64,000 nt of DNA from Tachypleus tridentatus (lineage: Eukaryota; Arthropoda; Merostomata; Xiphosura; Limulidae), in contig NC_134834.1 in NCBI RefSeq assembly GCF_004210375.1, forward strand, positions 145,113,009 to 145,177,008, written 5' to 3'. Of this stretch, positions 1 through 12,539 are shown one piece after another (positions within the stretch are counted from its first letter, which is position 1; each line of letters opens with the position of its first letter). A model generated the notes under the pieces. That model saw nothing but the letters and a program-made list of their open reading frames with translations, made no database searches and was not told the origin of the DNA. Position numbers and translations under genes: made by a program.

Positions 1-253
1 TGTAAAAATAATAGGTTATACTTTTCCTTTAGAAAAGGGTATTATTCTATCTGCTTAGCCTATTTTTCACAAATCTCTATTTCTGACTTCGTTATGGCAA
101 CACTGATCTAAGGTCAGCATAATGATAAAACTCAAGTGCTTGAATAATTTTTTTTATTAAGAAGCTATTATGTGTCCTTGAAAATGCTTTGGAAGTATCA
201 AAGATATAAGAATACATTTTTAGACAAATTAATAATTAATTGTCACCCTTATA

Positions 254-2361
254 GTGGATAAGTGGCTGAATATCAGTAATAAATTGGATACGAGTAAAAT
301 GTTTCATCGTTGTTATCGTTATATGCAAGCACTTCAATGTAGGATGGTACAAGAATTGCCGAAAAAAGAAAGTATGATGAAAGTTTTATTGAATACAGTT
401 TTACATGGACAGCTAATGAAGATGGGCCTAGTGGGCTGCGTGTTTAATGTGAAACAGTGTTGAGTAACAGTAGTTTGTATCCAGCAAAGTTTAAACGGCA
501 TCTATAAACCAAACACTCCAACTTAAAAACTCCAACTTCCGAGCATTTCAAAAAGAAAGTGTTTGCAATTAAATGCAAGGAAAACTACCCTTCGTTCATT
601 TGTCCATTAGGACAACAAAGGTGTTCTTATTGCTTCATATCGTATCAGTTACCGTATTGCAAAAGCAGGTGAATCTCGTACAAATGCAAAATATTTGGTA
701 GAGTGCACGATTGATGAGAAATTTCATAAAAACATTAACTCTGTGCTCCTTTCTGATAACTCGGTTTGTCGAAGAATCAAGGATATGTTAGCAAATTGCT
801 TAACGGAGTCAATAAGGCGAGTTAAAGCGAGTCCAACTTTTTCGCTTCAGATGGATGAATCAACAGGTGTCGCAGGTTATGCGATGTTGTTTGTGTTTAT
901 TCGCTATATTCATGAAGTTAGTTTTGAAGAAGACATGCTAAATTGCAAACCTTTGCCTACTCAAACAACAGGCGAAGAAATATTTAAACTGATACATTTA
1001 TTTATGGAAGAACACGAGATCCAATGGTAATTTTGCTCAAGTATTTGCATTGATTGGACATTAGCTATGATTGGAAATTTTTCAGGCGCAGTGGCACGCA
1101 TAAAAAGAAAGAACTCGGACATCGAGAGTATCCACTGATGTCTTCATCGTCTTGCACTTGCAATGAAACGAATGCCAGAAGACTTAAAAGAGGTATTGGG
1201 TGATATCACAAAAATAGTTAATTTTATGAAATCAATACCACTCAATGCGAGGATCTTCAGTTTACAATGTGAGGATATGGGAAGTTTGCATAAATATTTG
1301 CTGCTTCATACTGAAGTCCGATGGCTTTCGTGGGGAAAAGTGCTTGCTCAGTTTTACGAATTGAAGAGGAGATATGTTTCTTTTTATGTGAATGCCATTT
1401 TGAACTTGCATACAAATTATGGAACGAATGTTGGATACAGAAAGTGCCTTACCTTTCGGATGTATTTGCCTATCTAAATGAAGTGAACACTGCAATGCAG
1501 GGTACCAGGGTAACATACTTCAAAGCTCAGAGTAAAATGGAAGCACTTCAACGGAAACTAAAACTATGGGGTGAATGTATACTTATGGAAAAACTTGACT
1601 GCTTTGAAAATATGTGTTTTTTACTTATAAATGAAATTCCCTTAAGTGAAGATGCAAAAGTTTCAGTCTTGCAGCAAGACTTCCAGTCTTTGTGTACAAC
1701 TACTGGGGGGTACTTCCCTCCTTTTTTAGACGAATTACTGTGGATTCAAAAATCCCTTTGTTGACTCTTCAAATACCAACGAATTGCCTTTGAAAGAGAA
1801 AAAACAGCTTATAGACATTTCAACTGATTACACCCTAAAACAAAATTTCAGCAGGAAGAAATTACACAATTTTAGATCCAAATGGTCATGGAATACCCTG
1901 AAATAAGTAACAGAGCTTTGAAAATTTTGATGCGTTTTCTAACAACATATCTTTGTGAGCAAACATTTTCACTATATACAGTTACAAAGACCAAATTTAG
2001 AAACAGGCTAAATATTGAAGATGATTTGCGCTTACAGGTAACAATTATAACTCCAAATATTGAACTACTTTGTGAACAAAAGCAAGCCCATCTGAACCAC
2101 TAATAAATAAACAAGTGCACTGTACTTTTACTGATATAAATTTTGCAAGTAGAAATATTTGAACAAGTAAGTAGAAGTAAAAATTTTTCTTTAAATAGAT
2201 ATTTCTAATAAATTTATATTCTAAAAGCTTGAAGTAAACTTTATCTGGTGCTACTGACCGACTGTTTCTACTTTTAGTGTATTTTTATTATTAAAGCTCC
2301 GGGATGTTTTTTTCTTTCTGATGTGAAGCTCCGCAGATCTTAAAAAGTTTGGGAACCCTTG
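254..2361 (+). pseudogene. Decayed hAT (ZBED-type) DNA transposon
   Basis: Remains of a hAT-superfamily transposase read in several frames with stops between them. At 362-515 a BED-type zinc finger can be read (KKRKYDESF...FTWT, then Cys, then KFKRHL..KH) but is broken by stop codons. At 695-1030 comes the segment with LQMDEST, the usual hAT catalytic-aspartate neighbourhood. At 1163-1330 there is KRMPEDLK...LLHTEVRWLSWGKVL, typical of ZBED5-like domesticated or transposon proteins. At 1882-2103 there is the C-terminal dimerisation region (CEQTFS...KTKFRNRL). The right end at 2342-2361 reads AAAAAGTTTGGGAACCCTTG, matching the usual inner-to-outer hAT terminal repeat. No matching left terminal repeat was found, so the left end is lost or outside the window. 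At least three frame breaks make it non-functional. The hAT call is firm; the subfamily is less so. Confidence 0.85.
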
Positions 2362-4083
2362 GTCTAGAACACTTACCTAACCAATTAATATGGTGTCTTG
2401 TACTACAATTATACTCAAGCTAATTTTAACACTATAAGAAGAATTAATCAAGTGTATTAGTGACAGGCTTGTACATCTAATTACAAATGATCACAGTAAT
2501 TCAACTTTTAATTAAAACTAAACTCTATCCCCACAACTAACACATAGTAACTGTACATTTGCCTCTAACATGATAACATTTTATGTAACCAAATTGAAAT
2601 ACAAACAAAATTCGTACTTAAATCTTGGTAATTTGTATTAAACTAACCTAACTGATAACCCTGCCAAGTAGCTAAGTTAAACATATGCCACATTTTACTT
2701 ACACCTATAATTTTAAGTAACGTGTTACAAAAACACCTCAATGATTACTGTCACATCCCAGCAGACCAGGTGAGCCATAGTATTGAGCAAAATGCTTCAG
2801 TATTAATGGCTGTAATGTGATTAACATTTTCTTTGCTCTAACACATACGATCTTTTTATCACAACTACTAAAAAAATATTACTAAATGAAAAAGTTATTT
2901 GGGGTTGGCTACTGAACTTGAGAAAAGGAACGAAACAAGATAGAGATGGAAGTGTGTGGTGTGTTTTCTTATAGCAAAGCCTCATCGGGCTATCTGCTGA
3001 GCTCACCGAGGGGAATCGAATTCCTGATTTTAGCGTTGTAAATCCGTAGACAGGGATGGAAGTGCAAATGTCACTTGATCCAGCTAGTGATCACATAACA
3101 GACTAAGCTGTCTCGTTCTGACTGGAGAATAAAATTCCTACATTACTGGTTTCCTAATTTTGTCTGTTGAAAAATTGTGTTTGAATAGAACCTCAGTCTT
3201 TATCATTACATATTTCCTTTAGTTAACTTTAGAATACAACTTTTATGATTATTTTACAATAAAGTAACATTTTACAATTGTAAATTCTGGTTCTATTTTA
3301 CTTTTTTTTTTGGCAGTGAGGAAGCCAGTAATGTGGGATGTTATTCTCCATGTAAAGTCGAGATGACTTAGTCTGCCATGTGATGCACCATTACTTTACT
3401 TGGTTCTTTTAATTTTTCAGAGTGCAGTAGCCAACCCTGAATAACTTTTAAATTTAGCTTTCTTTATCCTTGTTTGTTTACTTCTACATAAGTTGGTGTA
3501 CATTGTTACTAGGTTATAGAGTGGATACTAAAGCTTTATAAATTTTGCATATAATAATTATATAGGTAGTCAAAGATCGTGAAGACTGTTTTGCTCTATC
3601 AAATGATAAAATTATAGTTACTTATACAACTAGGTAGGCGCTAGGCCTGTTAAAGAAATATAACAAAAATATGATATCTCTGTTGTGGCTGTTCGCCAAT
3701 TTTCAACTTTGGGATGCTCTGGATAGCTGAAAAGCAGCACATACAACGCAGGTAGCTTTTCATATGTAGCTTCTGGTAACATTTCTATTGTTTTAATACA
3801 TAGAGAGTATTGGCCTACTCTCTTATTAATATAGTCTTCTTCTGTAGGCACTGTATTCACTTGATATGTTCTGAGAAGTAAAATAAAGCCACAAAGAGTA
3901 AGTTACTATTTAACCAGTTCTTCTGAATGATAAATAATGTTAATTGAACTAGAACCAATATATAATACTTATAATAAACAATTTAGTGTCAAAGTAGATA
4001 AATGTTTTGATGTTCACAAAAATCTTAAATTTAATTGTGATGCGTGACTTTAAATGTAATGGATAAAACTTATAACAACTTAA
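2362..4083. other. AT-rich intergenic DNA
   Basis: Apart from the SINE-B copy near 2955, nothing is recognised. A 76-codon minus-strand reading frame at 3630-3860 has no visible domain, signal or splice context and is not supported as a gene. Confidence 0.5.
2955..3052 (-). repeat. SINE-B copy
   Basis: Minus-strand copy of the short tRNA-derived family. The GTGTGTTTTCTTATAGCAAAG tail complement is followed by the box-B complement GGGAATCGAATTCC and TAGCGTTGTAAATCCGTAGAC. The 5' (tRNA) end is truncated. Confidence 0.75.
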
Positions 4084-4199
4084 TGTAGTGGCACAGCCGT
4101 AAATCTGCAGACTTATAACACTAGAAACTGGGTTTCGATACGCGTGGTAGGTACAGTACCGATAACCCATTGTGTAGCTTTGTGCTTAACTACAAACGT
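4084..4199 (+). repeat. SINE-C copy
   Basis: tRNA-like head (GTGGCACAGCCGTAAATCTG), anticodon-loop region ACTTATAAC, box B GGGTTTCGATAC, and the family tail AGCTTTGTGCTTAACTACAAAC. Confidence 0.75.
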
Positions 4200-4800
4200 A
4201 ACATACTTTACAGTGAAACAGTTGTAGTTGAAGAAAGTAACCATATAAGTAATGTTTTAACCACTACTATGTCATTTAACCTAAACACTCAATAAAATAA
4301 AATTTATCTCTGAAATTTCACTACTATTAATGGACCCAAAACCCTCATCTAAATACAGTTCGTACCTGTACGAGAGTTTCTTTTAGTTCATCGTCTAGGT
4401 ACACAGAATAAATAAACACTTATACTTACATAATTCTTGGGCATGCTATGTGTTAATATTTAATGAGAACCATTTCTACAAGAATCGCCAATTATTTTAT
4501 TTCGAAACAACCACTAACCCTACTTTTCCACTCCACCAAAGTCTCTCTCTTTCTTTACCAGACTGTGATACAAATTGAGATTTCTAACCGAACGTGACAC
4601 AGCGCTGCTTTACAAAAAATATGTTACATTCTTCCCTCACACCCAATACCAAAATAACTAAAGAACATATTTTATTTACCGTTATATTATGTGGCCGACA
4701 AACTCTCCTAGTACTCCTTCTGCCTTAAACATTCTTAACATATCGAGACTTACCTGAAACTATTAACTTACAATCTAAATTATAAACAATAAAATTAAAA
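4200..4800. other. AT-rich intergenic DNA
   Basis: No open frame, RNA gene or repeat family was recognised. Confidence 0.5.
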
Positions 4801-4807
4801 ACATGTT

Positions 4808-4957
4808 TAAGCCTTGCTTAGAACGAAGGGATTATTTTATTGTCAAAACTCATTTAGAACTGAAATAATTTTACTGTCAAAACTTGCTTATAGCTAAAAA
4901 ATGGTTTTTAATTGTCAAAACTCACTTGGAACTAAATGATTATTTTACCGTCAACAA
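4808..4957. repeat. Degenerate tandem repeat, about 45-bp unit
   Basis: About four imperfect copies of a unit with AACT(C/T)(A/G)(C/T)TT.GAACT followed by GATTATTTTA(C/T)(T/C)GTCAA. Copies differ by substitutions and small indels. Confidence 0.7.
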
Positions 4958-5959
4958 CTTCTCTAACACGCCCCTACGACAGATAAAAGACATTTTAGAC
5001 CTTATTACAAACATCTATCCATTGCTAACTCACTGTAAGTACTTTACTACATAGAATAATATCGCTTGAGTTCATAGTATTATTTCAGGTCAAATTCAGT
5101 TTCCCCTCTTCAAAAATACAATGATCAATTCAAAGTCAGTTCTTTGATCTTATTAAGGCTAGTTTGTAACTATTTAGATCTAATACCAACAAAATTGTGC
5201 CTTCTCCCTAAACCAAGTCTCTAGTCAACTATACAGACGGAAACACACCCACAACAAATGAAACTAGTTTTCATTACTACCCAACAGAAAGAAAACCAAT
5301 AATAACATTAATTCATGGAAATTAACAAGTTAAATTAGAACACGGATACTTAAAAGACGGGTCCTGGTAGGTCAGTGGTAAATTTACGGACTTAGTCTTA
5401 ATATCCATGGTTCATGAGAATTTTTATACTTATCCGTGAGTTCTCGCTAAAACCCCAATTAATCGTGACAATAACATTAATTTTTCAAAGAATAAAGATA
5501 ACTGTTAACTTTTTGTGACTCCTTAGAATTCAAAAGAAAATATCTTAAAACCCTTAGGCATAAATTCAAAATTATTTCAAAATAAAACACTAGCTCTGGC
5601 TTCACTATAAAGTTTATGTTAGAGCTCTGTTTAGTTAAGAAAAACACAGCCATTAGCGAGATATTTTACTCCACCAATCTCTAATACTTGTAACAACAAT
5701 GTGCTCAATTTCGTTAACAAACACATTAAAATCAACAGCAACATTTTACCTACATTTTCCATGTTAACAGCAATTAGTCTGTCCCAAACAGTAAACTTAA
5801 TTTCATTAACAAACCGTATACTAATCTAATTTTAAAATAAACATCAATGTCAGAAAATAAAAGCTCACAGGAAGACCAGATTTCTAATTTTGTTTTAAAT
5901 CACGCTTAATAACTTGAAATATCTCTACCCACTTTCACATTTTTCTAGTTTTTTTTCTG
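4958..5959. other. AT-rich intergenic DNA
   Basis: No gene was recognised. A weak tRNA-like scrap (GGTCAGTGGTAAATTTACGG near 5371) suggests an old SINE-B or SINE-C remnant. Confidence 0.4.
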
Positions 5960-6043
5960 GAGGTTAAAATTGAGAGTTCGATCCCTCACGGTGGACATAG
6001 CAGACAGCCCAAAGGGGCTTTGGTTCAGAACAAATAATTTAAA
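5960..6043 (+). repeat. Diverged SINE-B fragment
   Basis: Box B GAGAGTTCGATCCCTC is followed by GGTGGACATAGCAGACAGCCC and GGCTTTGGTTCAGAA. It resembles the locus at 35417-35535, indicating a shared variant 3' end. The 5' part is lost. Confidence 0.6.
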
Positions 6044-6196
6044 GTGCTGATGTACGTTCTAAAACCATTATTTTTTATTTAAAGCTACTTATACATGTAT
6101 TTTGTACATTTTTTAAAATCAACCAACAGTTTCTATTTAGCTTTGTGGTAAGCTTGAAGGCTTAAATGGCTAGAATTTGAGTTTAAATTTCAACGA

Positions 6197-6467
6197 CGAG
6201 CATGGCCTGCCCAGGTGGTTAGGGCACTCGACTCGCACTATGTGGGTCGTCAGTTCGAATCCTCGTAGCTGAACGTGCTGACTCTTTCAACCCTGGGGAC
6301 GTTATAACGTTATGGACAATTTCACTATTCGTTGATAAGAGAGTAGCCTATAACTTGATAGCGGGTGATGTTAACTAAACTGCTGTCCCTCTGTCGTATC
6401 ACTACTAAATTAGGGACAGCTAGTTCAGATAGCCCTCATGTAGCTTTGCCTGAAATTCAAACCAAAC
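6197..6467 (+). repeat. SINE-A copy
   Basis: tRNA-related head (GCCCAGGTGGTTAGGGCACTCGACTCG, box B AGTTCGAATCC), central body (CACTATTCGTTGATAAGAGAGTAGCC), and 3' end (CTAAATTAGGGACAGCTAG...GCTTTGCCTGAAATTCAAACCAAAC). It is an old, diverged copy with a duplicated CATGGCCTGCC head. Confidence 0.85.
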
Positions 6468-7940
6468 TTTCTTTTGCTTACTAAATTATTAGGTGAAAAA
6501 AGGCATTATCACACTAATCTCTTCAAAAAACAATTCGAATTCAAATTATCTCGTTACGTTATTCTTTATTGTAAATTAAATAACGACCTTTATTACAGGA
6601 TTTATCTTTACTGGCCAAATATTTCTATTTTTCCAGCTTCGTCAGAAGATATCGGAAACCTCATCTAGTTGAAACTAAATTGGACTGCCATCATCAATTA
6701 ATGGAACATTGAGACGGCACTATAAAACATAGTGGTGTCCATTTATGTAAACCATTTGTTCCAAGAATAATTGTTATGGTGTGAACGCCTTCCGAGGTGG
6801 AGAAATACGTGATTTATTATAGTTATCACGTACATTAATATTAACCTTATTAGATTTTTAACACTACATTCTTTTCTAGTCTTTTAGGGAATTTAAGAAT
6901 TAGCAGAGAGTATAATAGCACGTAGCTACATCCATTTGTAATACATCATTGGCAATGGATATAGTAAACATACCATGGTTGGTATACTATTACATACTTT
7001 TATAATTCTAAAAATAACGTAAAGTACAATCTACGTAAGCAATAACGATGAAAGACACTTTGAGCCGAGTAGTATGATGAAGGTGAAAAAAAATTGATGG
7101 ATTTATCCAGCAAGAAACAACATGACTAGTGACACTCTCAAAATTTTGATGATAAGAGCAAATATTAAAACTCGGTGATATTGTTACCAGTAGGATGACA
7201 CTACCAGTATGCAATGAGTCTATAAACAAATAAAGAAATTGACACATAAAACCTTAACATATGAGCACTGCTGTCTGATATTGAGGAAGGATCCATTCCC
7301 CACATACCTTTCCATTTGCAATATATAGCATTGTATTCATCTACGTCCTCTTAATTCATGTGGTGACGTCACGGATACTTTTATACTCCTAATTTAAATT
7401 TTGCATAGTTTAACAAATTTTATAAAACTTCCTACCTGCTACTGTCTTAATCATATTTTTGTAAATAGATGTTTGTATCAAACGTTAGCAATATTTCAAT
7501 CGAATATGTTTCACCGTGGACATGGGTCAAAGAATTACTGGACAGATCACTAGCCTAAAATAAATATCAGAAATGGAAATGGATTTTTAAACTCCACTTT
7601 CCAGTAAATCAGATCAATAAAACAATATGGAGTAACTTTGATTGTTGTGGTAAAAAAATGTTGTACACTACAACAACAACACCCTTCTCAGACAAAATTT
7701 AAAAATAAGTGACATTTATTTGCATGTCTTAAAATTTTTGTAAATCTGTATGTTTGTAAATTAAGTGAGAGGAAATGGGCAGGGCAGGTATAAGAAACGA
7801 GACAGCTACCGATGGGTGGACTTGTGTCGTTATATTATTTGAAATCTATTGCAAATGTACTTGAATAAAACTGTTTTCTCTTGAGATGATTCAGTGAAAG
7901 AGTTGGACCAGGTAGATGCTGTTTTGTTGTCGTCTTTTTG
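6468..7940. other. AT-rich intergenic DNA
   Basis: Only short frames are present (for example plus 6474-6668 and minus 7008-7247), and none has recognisable domains or splice context. Confidence 0.5.
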
Positions 7941-8057
7941 TTTCTCTCATTTAAAAATATTAGATTCTTAGGACACCTTCCAATCTTTTCAAGGATATCT
8001 ATCCACTTGTAATACGAAACTGCAACGTGAAATAAAACTTCTAATGCAAAATGTATT
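7941..8057. repeat. Direct duplicate, copy 1
   Basis: A 117-bp segment (TTTCTCTCATTTAAAAATAT...CTAATGCAAAATGTATTTT) that recurs at 8878-8995 with about 90 percent identity by eye. It is not part of the SINE families seen here. Confidence 0.8.
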
Positions 8058-8877
8058 TTGTTTACATTTGAGACAGTAAAGAGATAGAATTAAATAAGTT
8101 TTTAAAAAGTAGATTTTATTATAAGTATAGTTTTTATAATGAAATTGGATTCCAAAGTTCCTGTAATACACTAAAAATTACCATAATTTTTGGAAATTTA
8201 TAACACTAAAAATTCATTAATAAATTCTTTAAGGCTCATAGGGTTTCATTGAAAATTTGGTAACAGATGGATAAATTGTTTCGGTGAATTTAGCCAGTTG
8301 TATGATACATGGTTAAGTTATTTAAATGGACTCCCTACAATAAACGTGTAATCTGGGATTTAGCAGGAAAAATTGAGAAACAAACTCGATTAGGAGACAA
8401 ACTGAAGTTAGTTTAATCCTAATACTCAAAATAATACATTTTGTTTCCAAAGATATAATTAACAGCTCGCTGAAGAACACCTTACCAACAGTGAGTACTA
8501 GCTTTATAATATCATACATTGTCATCCCTGCAGTGTTTACATAAAATAACATGAAATGATAAACTTAAGCCTTAGATAAAATATTATTAAATTTAAAACT
8601 TCAACACATACAATAACCATTTGAACAAAAATATTTTATAAACAGTCGCATGATAATTCTTTTATTTATTTTTTAGCTTATTTTTACAAAACAAGCTAAT
8701 GACATTGTAAAAGGCCACAATATATTTCACAAACATATCTGCTTATTATTGACCTTTTAATATACCTTGATCAACAGATATTATTGCAGTATTTTGTAAT
8801 ATTTGTTATAAAGTGTTGCCTTTAATCTATCACAAAAGTTACTTTTTCAGGTCTACAGCCTCCAACCCACCTTTCCG
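8058..8877. other. AT-rich spacer between two direct duplicates
   Basis: No coding signal was recognised. The segment lies between the two 117-bp copies and could be the product of a segmental duplication or the inside of an old element. Confidence 0.4.
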
Positions 8878-8995
8878 TTTCTTTCATTTAAAAATATTAG
8901 ATTCTTAGGGCACCTTCCAATCTTTTAAAGGATATATACCCACTTGTAATACGAAATTGCAACGTGAAATAAAACTTCTAATGCATTATGTATTT
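8878..8995. repeat. Direct duplicate, copy 2
   Basis: Second copy of the segment at 7941-8057, in the same orientation. It differs at scattered sites, for example TTTTAAAGG instead of TTTTCAAGG and GCATTATG instead of GCAAAATG. Confidence 0.8.
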
Positions 8996-9014
8996 AAAAT
9001 ACCTAATCTATTGG

Positions 9015-9140
9015 GTTCCCCGCTAGTACAACGGTAAGTCTATGGATTTACAACGCTAATATCAAGGGTTGGTTCAATTCCCCTCAGTGGACTCAGCAGA
9101 TATTTTGATGTGGCTTTGCTATAAGAAAGCACACACACTA
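9015..9140 (+). repeat. SINE-B copy
   Basis: Full-length copy: CCGCTAGTACAACGGTAAGTC (box A), GGATTTACAACGCTAATATC (loop TTTACAA), box B GGTTCAATTCC, then GTGGACTCAGCAGATA, GGCTTTGCTATAAGAAAG and CACACACAC at the 3' end. Confidence 0.85.
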
Positions 9141-10059
9141 ATTTATTGCTCTTCTAATTGCGGATGAAGTTGTAATATGAACATTCAATACAAAAATGCA
9201 TATATGCTGTAACATTTCAGGAAGTCCATATATAAAGTCGGTATGTATAAAACGAATATTAAATCAATAAATGTTTCAAGCTTCGGTTCTGGAGAGATAG
9301 AAACTTCTCAAAGCAATATTCACTACTGACAAACTAACATGTTGCATCCGTGTGTATGCAGTTGTGAATAAACAGAGGCCTATAGCATTATAATAGAATC
9401 TAATATTAAGAGAACTTTGAAAGGGACCACATATTCCGCACTACGCCTCCGATTGCCACTTATCAGCTTTATCAACTTCAAGAAAATTGTGACATTTCAA
9501 AATTCATGTAATTTTAGTTAAATAACTTGTATAATCCATACTATTTCCAATAGCTTCCTAATTATTTATAATGCCAACAAAACTAAATGATATTTGAAAG
9601 TCAACAGAATGCTAATGAAATTTTTTTAGACATTGAAAACTTACTGATCCGTTTCGATGTTATAGAAATAGTTTTAAACGTAAGTGGTTTTAGTAGTAAA
9701 TAAATTTCAAAATTTTTGAAGAATTTGCCATTAGTGTTAAAACATATATAACTGTCACAAACTCGACAGTACAGTTAGAAAATCCTTAAAACTATTTTTA
9801 ACAAATTGAAATTACTAGAGAAAAATACTGATAACTAGATTCCAATAGAACTAAAAAAAATCATAAATTACTAAAGGGGCACGAAGAGGACAAAGGTGGA
9901 AAATAATCATAATTAGGAATAACCATCTGTGAAATTGAAAGAACAGACCATATAGTTTCTTGAAACCAGCACTTCAATTCAAATCTTTCCCTTATTTGGT
10001 TACCAAGTAGGCTTGGCAATGTTAAAGCTGAAATAACCAAACATCTGGAACTTCCTTGT
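9141..10059. other. AT-rich intergenic DNA
   Basis: No gene or repeat was recognised. Confidence 0.5.
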
Positions 10060-10300
10060 ACCACTGCACTGAGGGTTGCGAGTTCGAATTCCTGTCATAC
10101 CAAACATGTTTGCTCTTTCAGCTGTAGGAGCATTATAATGCGACGGTCAATCCCACTATTTGTTGGTAAAAGAGTAGCCGAAGAGTTGGCACTGGGTGGT
10201 GATAACTAGCTGCCTTCCCTCTTGTCTTACACTGCTAAATTAGGGACTACTAGAGCAGATAGCCCTCGAACAGTTTGTGCAAAATTCGCAACAAACCACT
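10060..10300 (+). repeat. 5'-truncated SINE-A copy
   Basis: Starts inside the tRNA-like head (GAGGGTTGCGAGTTCGAATTCCTG) and runs through CACTATTTGTTGGTAAAAGAGTAGCC to CTAAATTAGGGACTACTAG and AGCCCTCGAACAGTTTGTGC. Confidence 0.8.
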
Positions 10301-10499
10301 GCACTGGCTATTGATTCATAAGATCTATATTTGTGACTAACTTAGTGGCTAGAATAAAGTAAAGTAAAATGGAAGCTTCAAATTGCCTATTTCTTTGCAC
10401 ATTCTCAGTATCTAATTACCAATGTAGCATCCGCCCCAAAAGCTAACTTATTTATGGAACATTGGTTTATAAAGTGACACTAAGCTGCCGCATACCAGT

Positions 10500-11181
10500 A
10501 ACAAAGGGAGGCTGTTGGATTTGCATCATTTGATGAATCTAAATCACCACTTCTGGTGGATTACTCTGAGAACTGCGCCTTCTCTTATCAAGAAAAAATT
10601 CGAAGTGACCATTGGAAGCAAGAAAAAGTCAGATCTTTCACTGCAGCTCTTTGGCATTCTGAGAAACTTCACTCCAAAGTTATTTCATCAGACAACTTGA
10701 CCCATACTAAAGAGATTCTGCTAGCATATATCAGCAAGTTACTAAATGATTTACCTACAACCATCACGGCAGTATTCATTAGGTCAGATGAGCCTGCACC
10801 ACAGTCCAAGAATTGCTACATAACTATTGCTCTTCATTCTCTGGAAAGAAAGCACAACATCAAAATTCACTGGATTTTGTCGCCTTCTCCCTCGGCAAGG
10901 GTCCAACACGGTGCAGGGAAAAGGCATGTTCGGCAGATGTCAAAACTCAGAAATCACTGGTTATTAATGGAACATCCTTTGCAGAAGATTCAGCAAAAAT
11001 GTTAAATGTTATAGATCCGCAGATGATAGTAACTGCAATAATTAAGACTAACAAATTACTAAAACTGGACGGGGTGTTTGCTATGAAAGATATAGCCCGA
11101 GTTCATCATCTGAAGATTAAAGATGACACCGTTTTCACATTTATGCTGGCCAAAGATGAAACTAGAAATTCAGCAAATTAG
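10500..11181 (+). pseudogene. Broken gene for a transposon-associated DDE-like domain
   Basis: One frame (10556-10858) reads DYSENCAFSYQEKIRSDHW, then SFTAALWH, VISSDNLTHTK, and IRSDEPAPQSKN. The order acidic-ENY-like / QxEIxxxHW / SD / SDxxxxQxKN matches a domain common in invertebrate transposon-derived proteins, where the usual form is WSDGAxSQFKN. After about 10858 the frame changes: the plus frame at 10813-11181 continues with FVAFSLGKGP (family form FFATSHGKGP) and ends in HHLKIKDDTVFTFMLAKDE. A single frame break near 10860-10880 and loss of key residues (RSDEPA for WSDGA) indicate a dead copy. No terminal repeats were found. The family identification is from memory of the motif pattern and is moderate. 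Confidence 0.55.
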
Positions 11182-11350
11182 CAGCACTTAGAGATAGGCG
11201 AAAGGGAGCATGACAAGATTGATGAAGTGATAGTTGTTGAGTACCAAGGGTAATCATCTTCTGGTGAGAAGACATCTATCGTTGAGCAGAACTATGAAGT
11301 GAACGTGATGGTCAAATCAGGTGACTTCTGGAAATGGACAGCAGGTGCTT

Positions 11351-11556
11351 GTTTGTTTTGAATTTCGTGCCGAGCTATCCAAGCAGTGAAAACTAGAGGA
11401 AAGGCATATAGTCATGATCACCCACTGCCAACTCTTGGGATACTCTTTACCAAGGATGAGTGGGATTAACAGTCACATTATAACATGGGATTGGATTCGA
11501 ACCGGGGATCCTCAGATTGTAAGTGAAGCATCCTATCCATCTGTCCATGCCAGACT
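11351..11556 (-). repeat. Diverged SINE-A copy
   Basis: Minus copy: TTTGAATTTCGTGCCGAGCT, CACCCACTGCCAACTCTTGGG, GAGTGGGATTAACAGTCACATTATAACA, box-B complement GGATTCGAACCGGGGATCC, ending CCATGCCAGAC. Confidence 0.75.
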
Positions 11557-12245
11557 TGCAAGGACTGAAAGAACAAAATAAAACAAACGACAGATGTAAC
11601 AACCCTCTTTAACATGTGTAGGTGCTACTGCTTTCCAGATTTGTCAAAGTTAAAATTAGGCCAATATAAAACATCATTAAGAATGTTGCCAAGAGCATGT
11701 TATTTTGTTAGTAGAAAAAATATGGTGTAGTAGGTTATTTGAATATAGATAAAATGACACTGTGGCAGGTTGTGGCCACACTGGATAAATTTTAACACTT
11801 GCACAGTGTTATGTAATCATTATTGTAATCTTTCATTATTTTTGTCATGTTCAGTCATTCATGTTTTTGATGCTATATAGCTTCTCTTTCATGAATATAA
11901 TGAGTCTTGTATGACTTGTAATTTTAGAAGAAATTTGGAACGAACATGACTAGAATTTTTTTCATGTCCCATTTTCCTTAACATCAATCATGCTCACATG
12001 TTTGACTGTCACGTATAGATAACGTAAGCTATAAATCATTTGTCAATGCATCTAGGCAGATTTTGTTCAGAGTTTGCTTCATTGAAAATATGAAGAATGA
12101 ATACAGATTGATAATGAGACTAGACCATTGTCTCTACTTCCTCAATGCTGTCAAACTGTAATATTAGTCACGATAATTGTCCAAAGACAGATGGTGATAA
12201 TTAAAAAAATGCTAGAAAACCTTCAGAAATTATCACAGGCACAAA
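11557..12245. other. AT-rich intergenic DNA
   Basis: No coding or RNA feature was recognised. Confidence 0.5.
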
Positions 12246-12539
12246 TTGATAATTAGTTTATACTTGAATTTCGCGCAAAGCTACTCGAGGTCTATCTGCG
12301 CTAGCCGTCCCTAATTTAGCAGTGTAAGACCAGAGGGAAGGCAGCTAGTCATCACCACCCACCGCCAACTCTTGGGCTACTCTTTTACCAACGAATAGTG
12401 GGATTGATCGTCACATTATAATGCCCCCACAGCTGAAAGGGCGAACAAGTTTGGTGCGACCGGAATTCGAACCCGCGACCTTCGGATTACGAGTCGAACG
12501 GCTTAACACACTTGACCATGCCAGGCCCTTGATAATTAG
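12246..12539 (-). mobile_element. SINE-A copy with exact target duplication
   Basis: Full-length minus copy (12257-12528), from GAATTTCGCGCAAAGCTACTC to CCATGCCAGGCC, flanked by the 11-bp direct repeat TTGATAATTAG at 12246-12256 and 12529-12539. The exact duplication shows a fairly young retroposition and fixes the element ends. Short frames inside it on both strands are not genes. Confidence 0.9.

Noticed and set aside
3630-3860. 76-codon minus frame with EHPKVENW
   Set aside because: A faint echo with the frame at 22168-22458 (KLEHPKLL), but too short and unsupported to call a shared gene or element.
9015-9090. Genuine tRNA genes at sites with box A and box B (here and at every SINE head)
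   Set aside because: They recur as families with common non-tRNA bodies, and stems are mismatched. They are tRNA-derived SINE heads.
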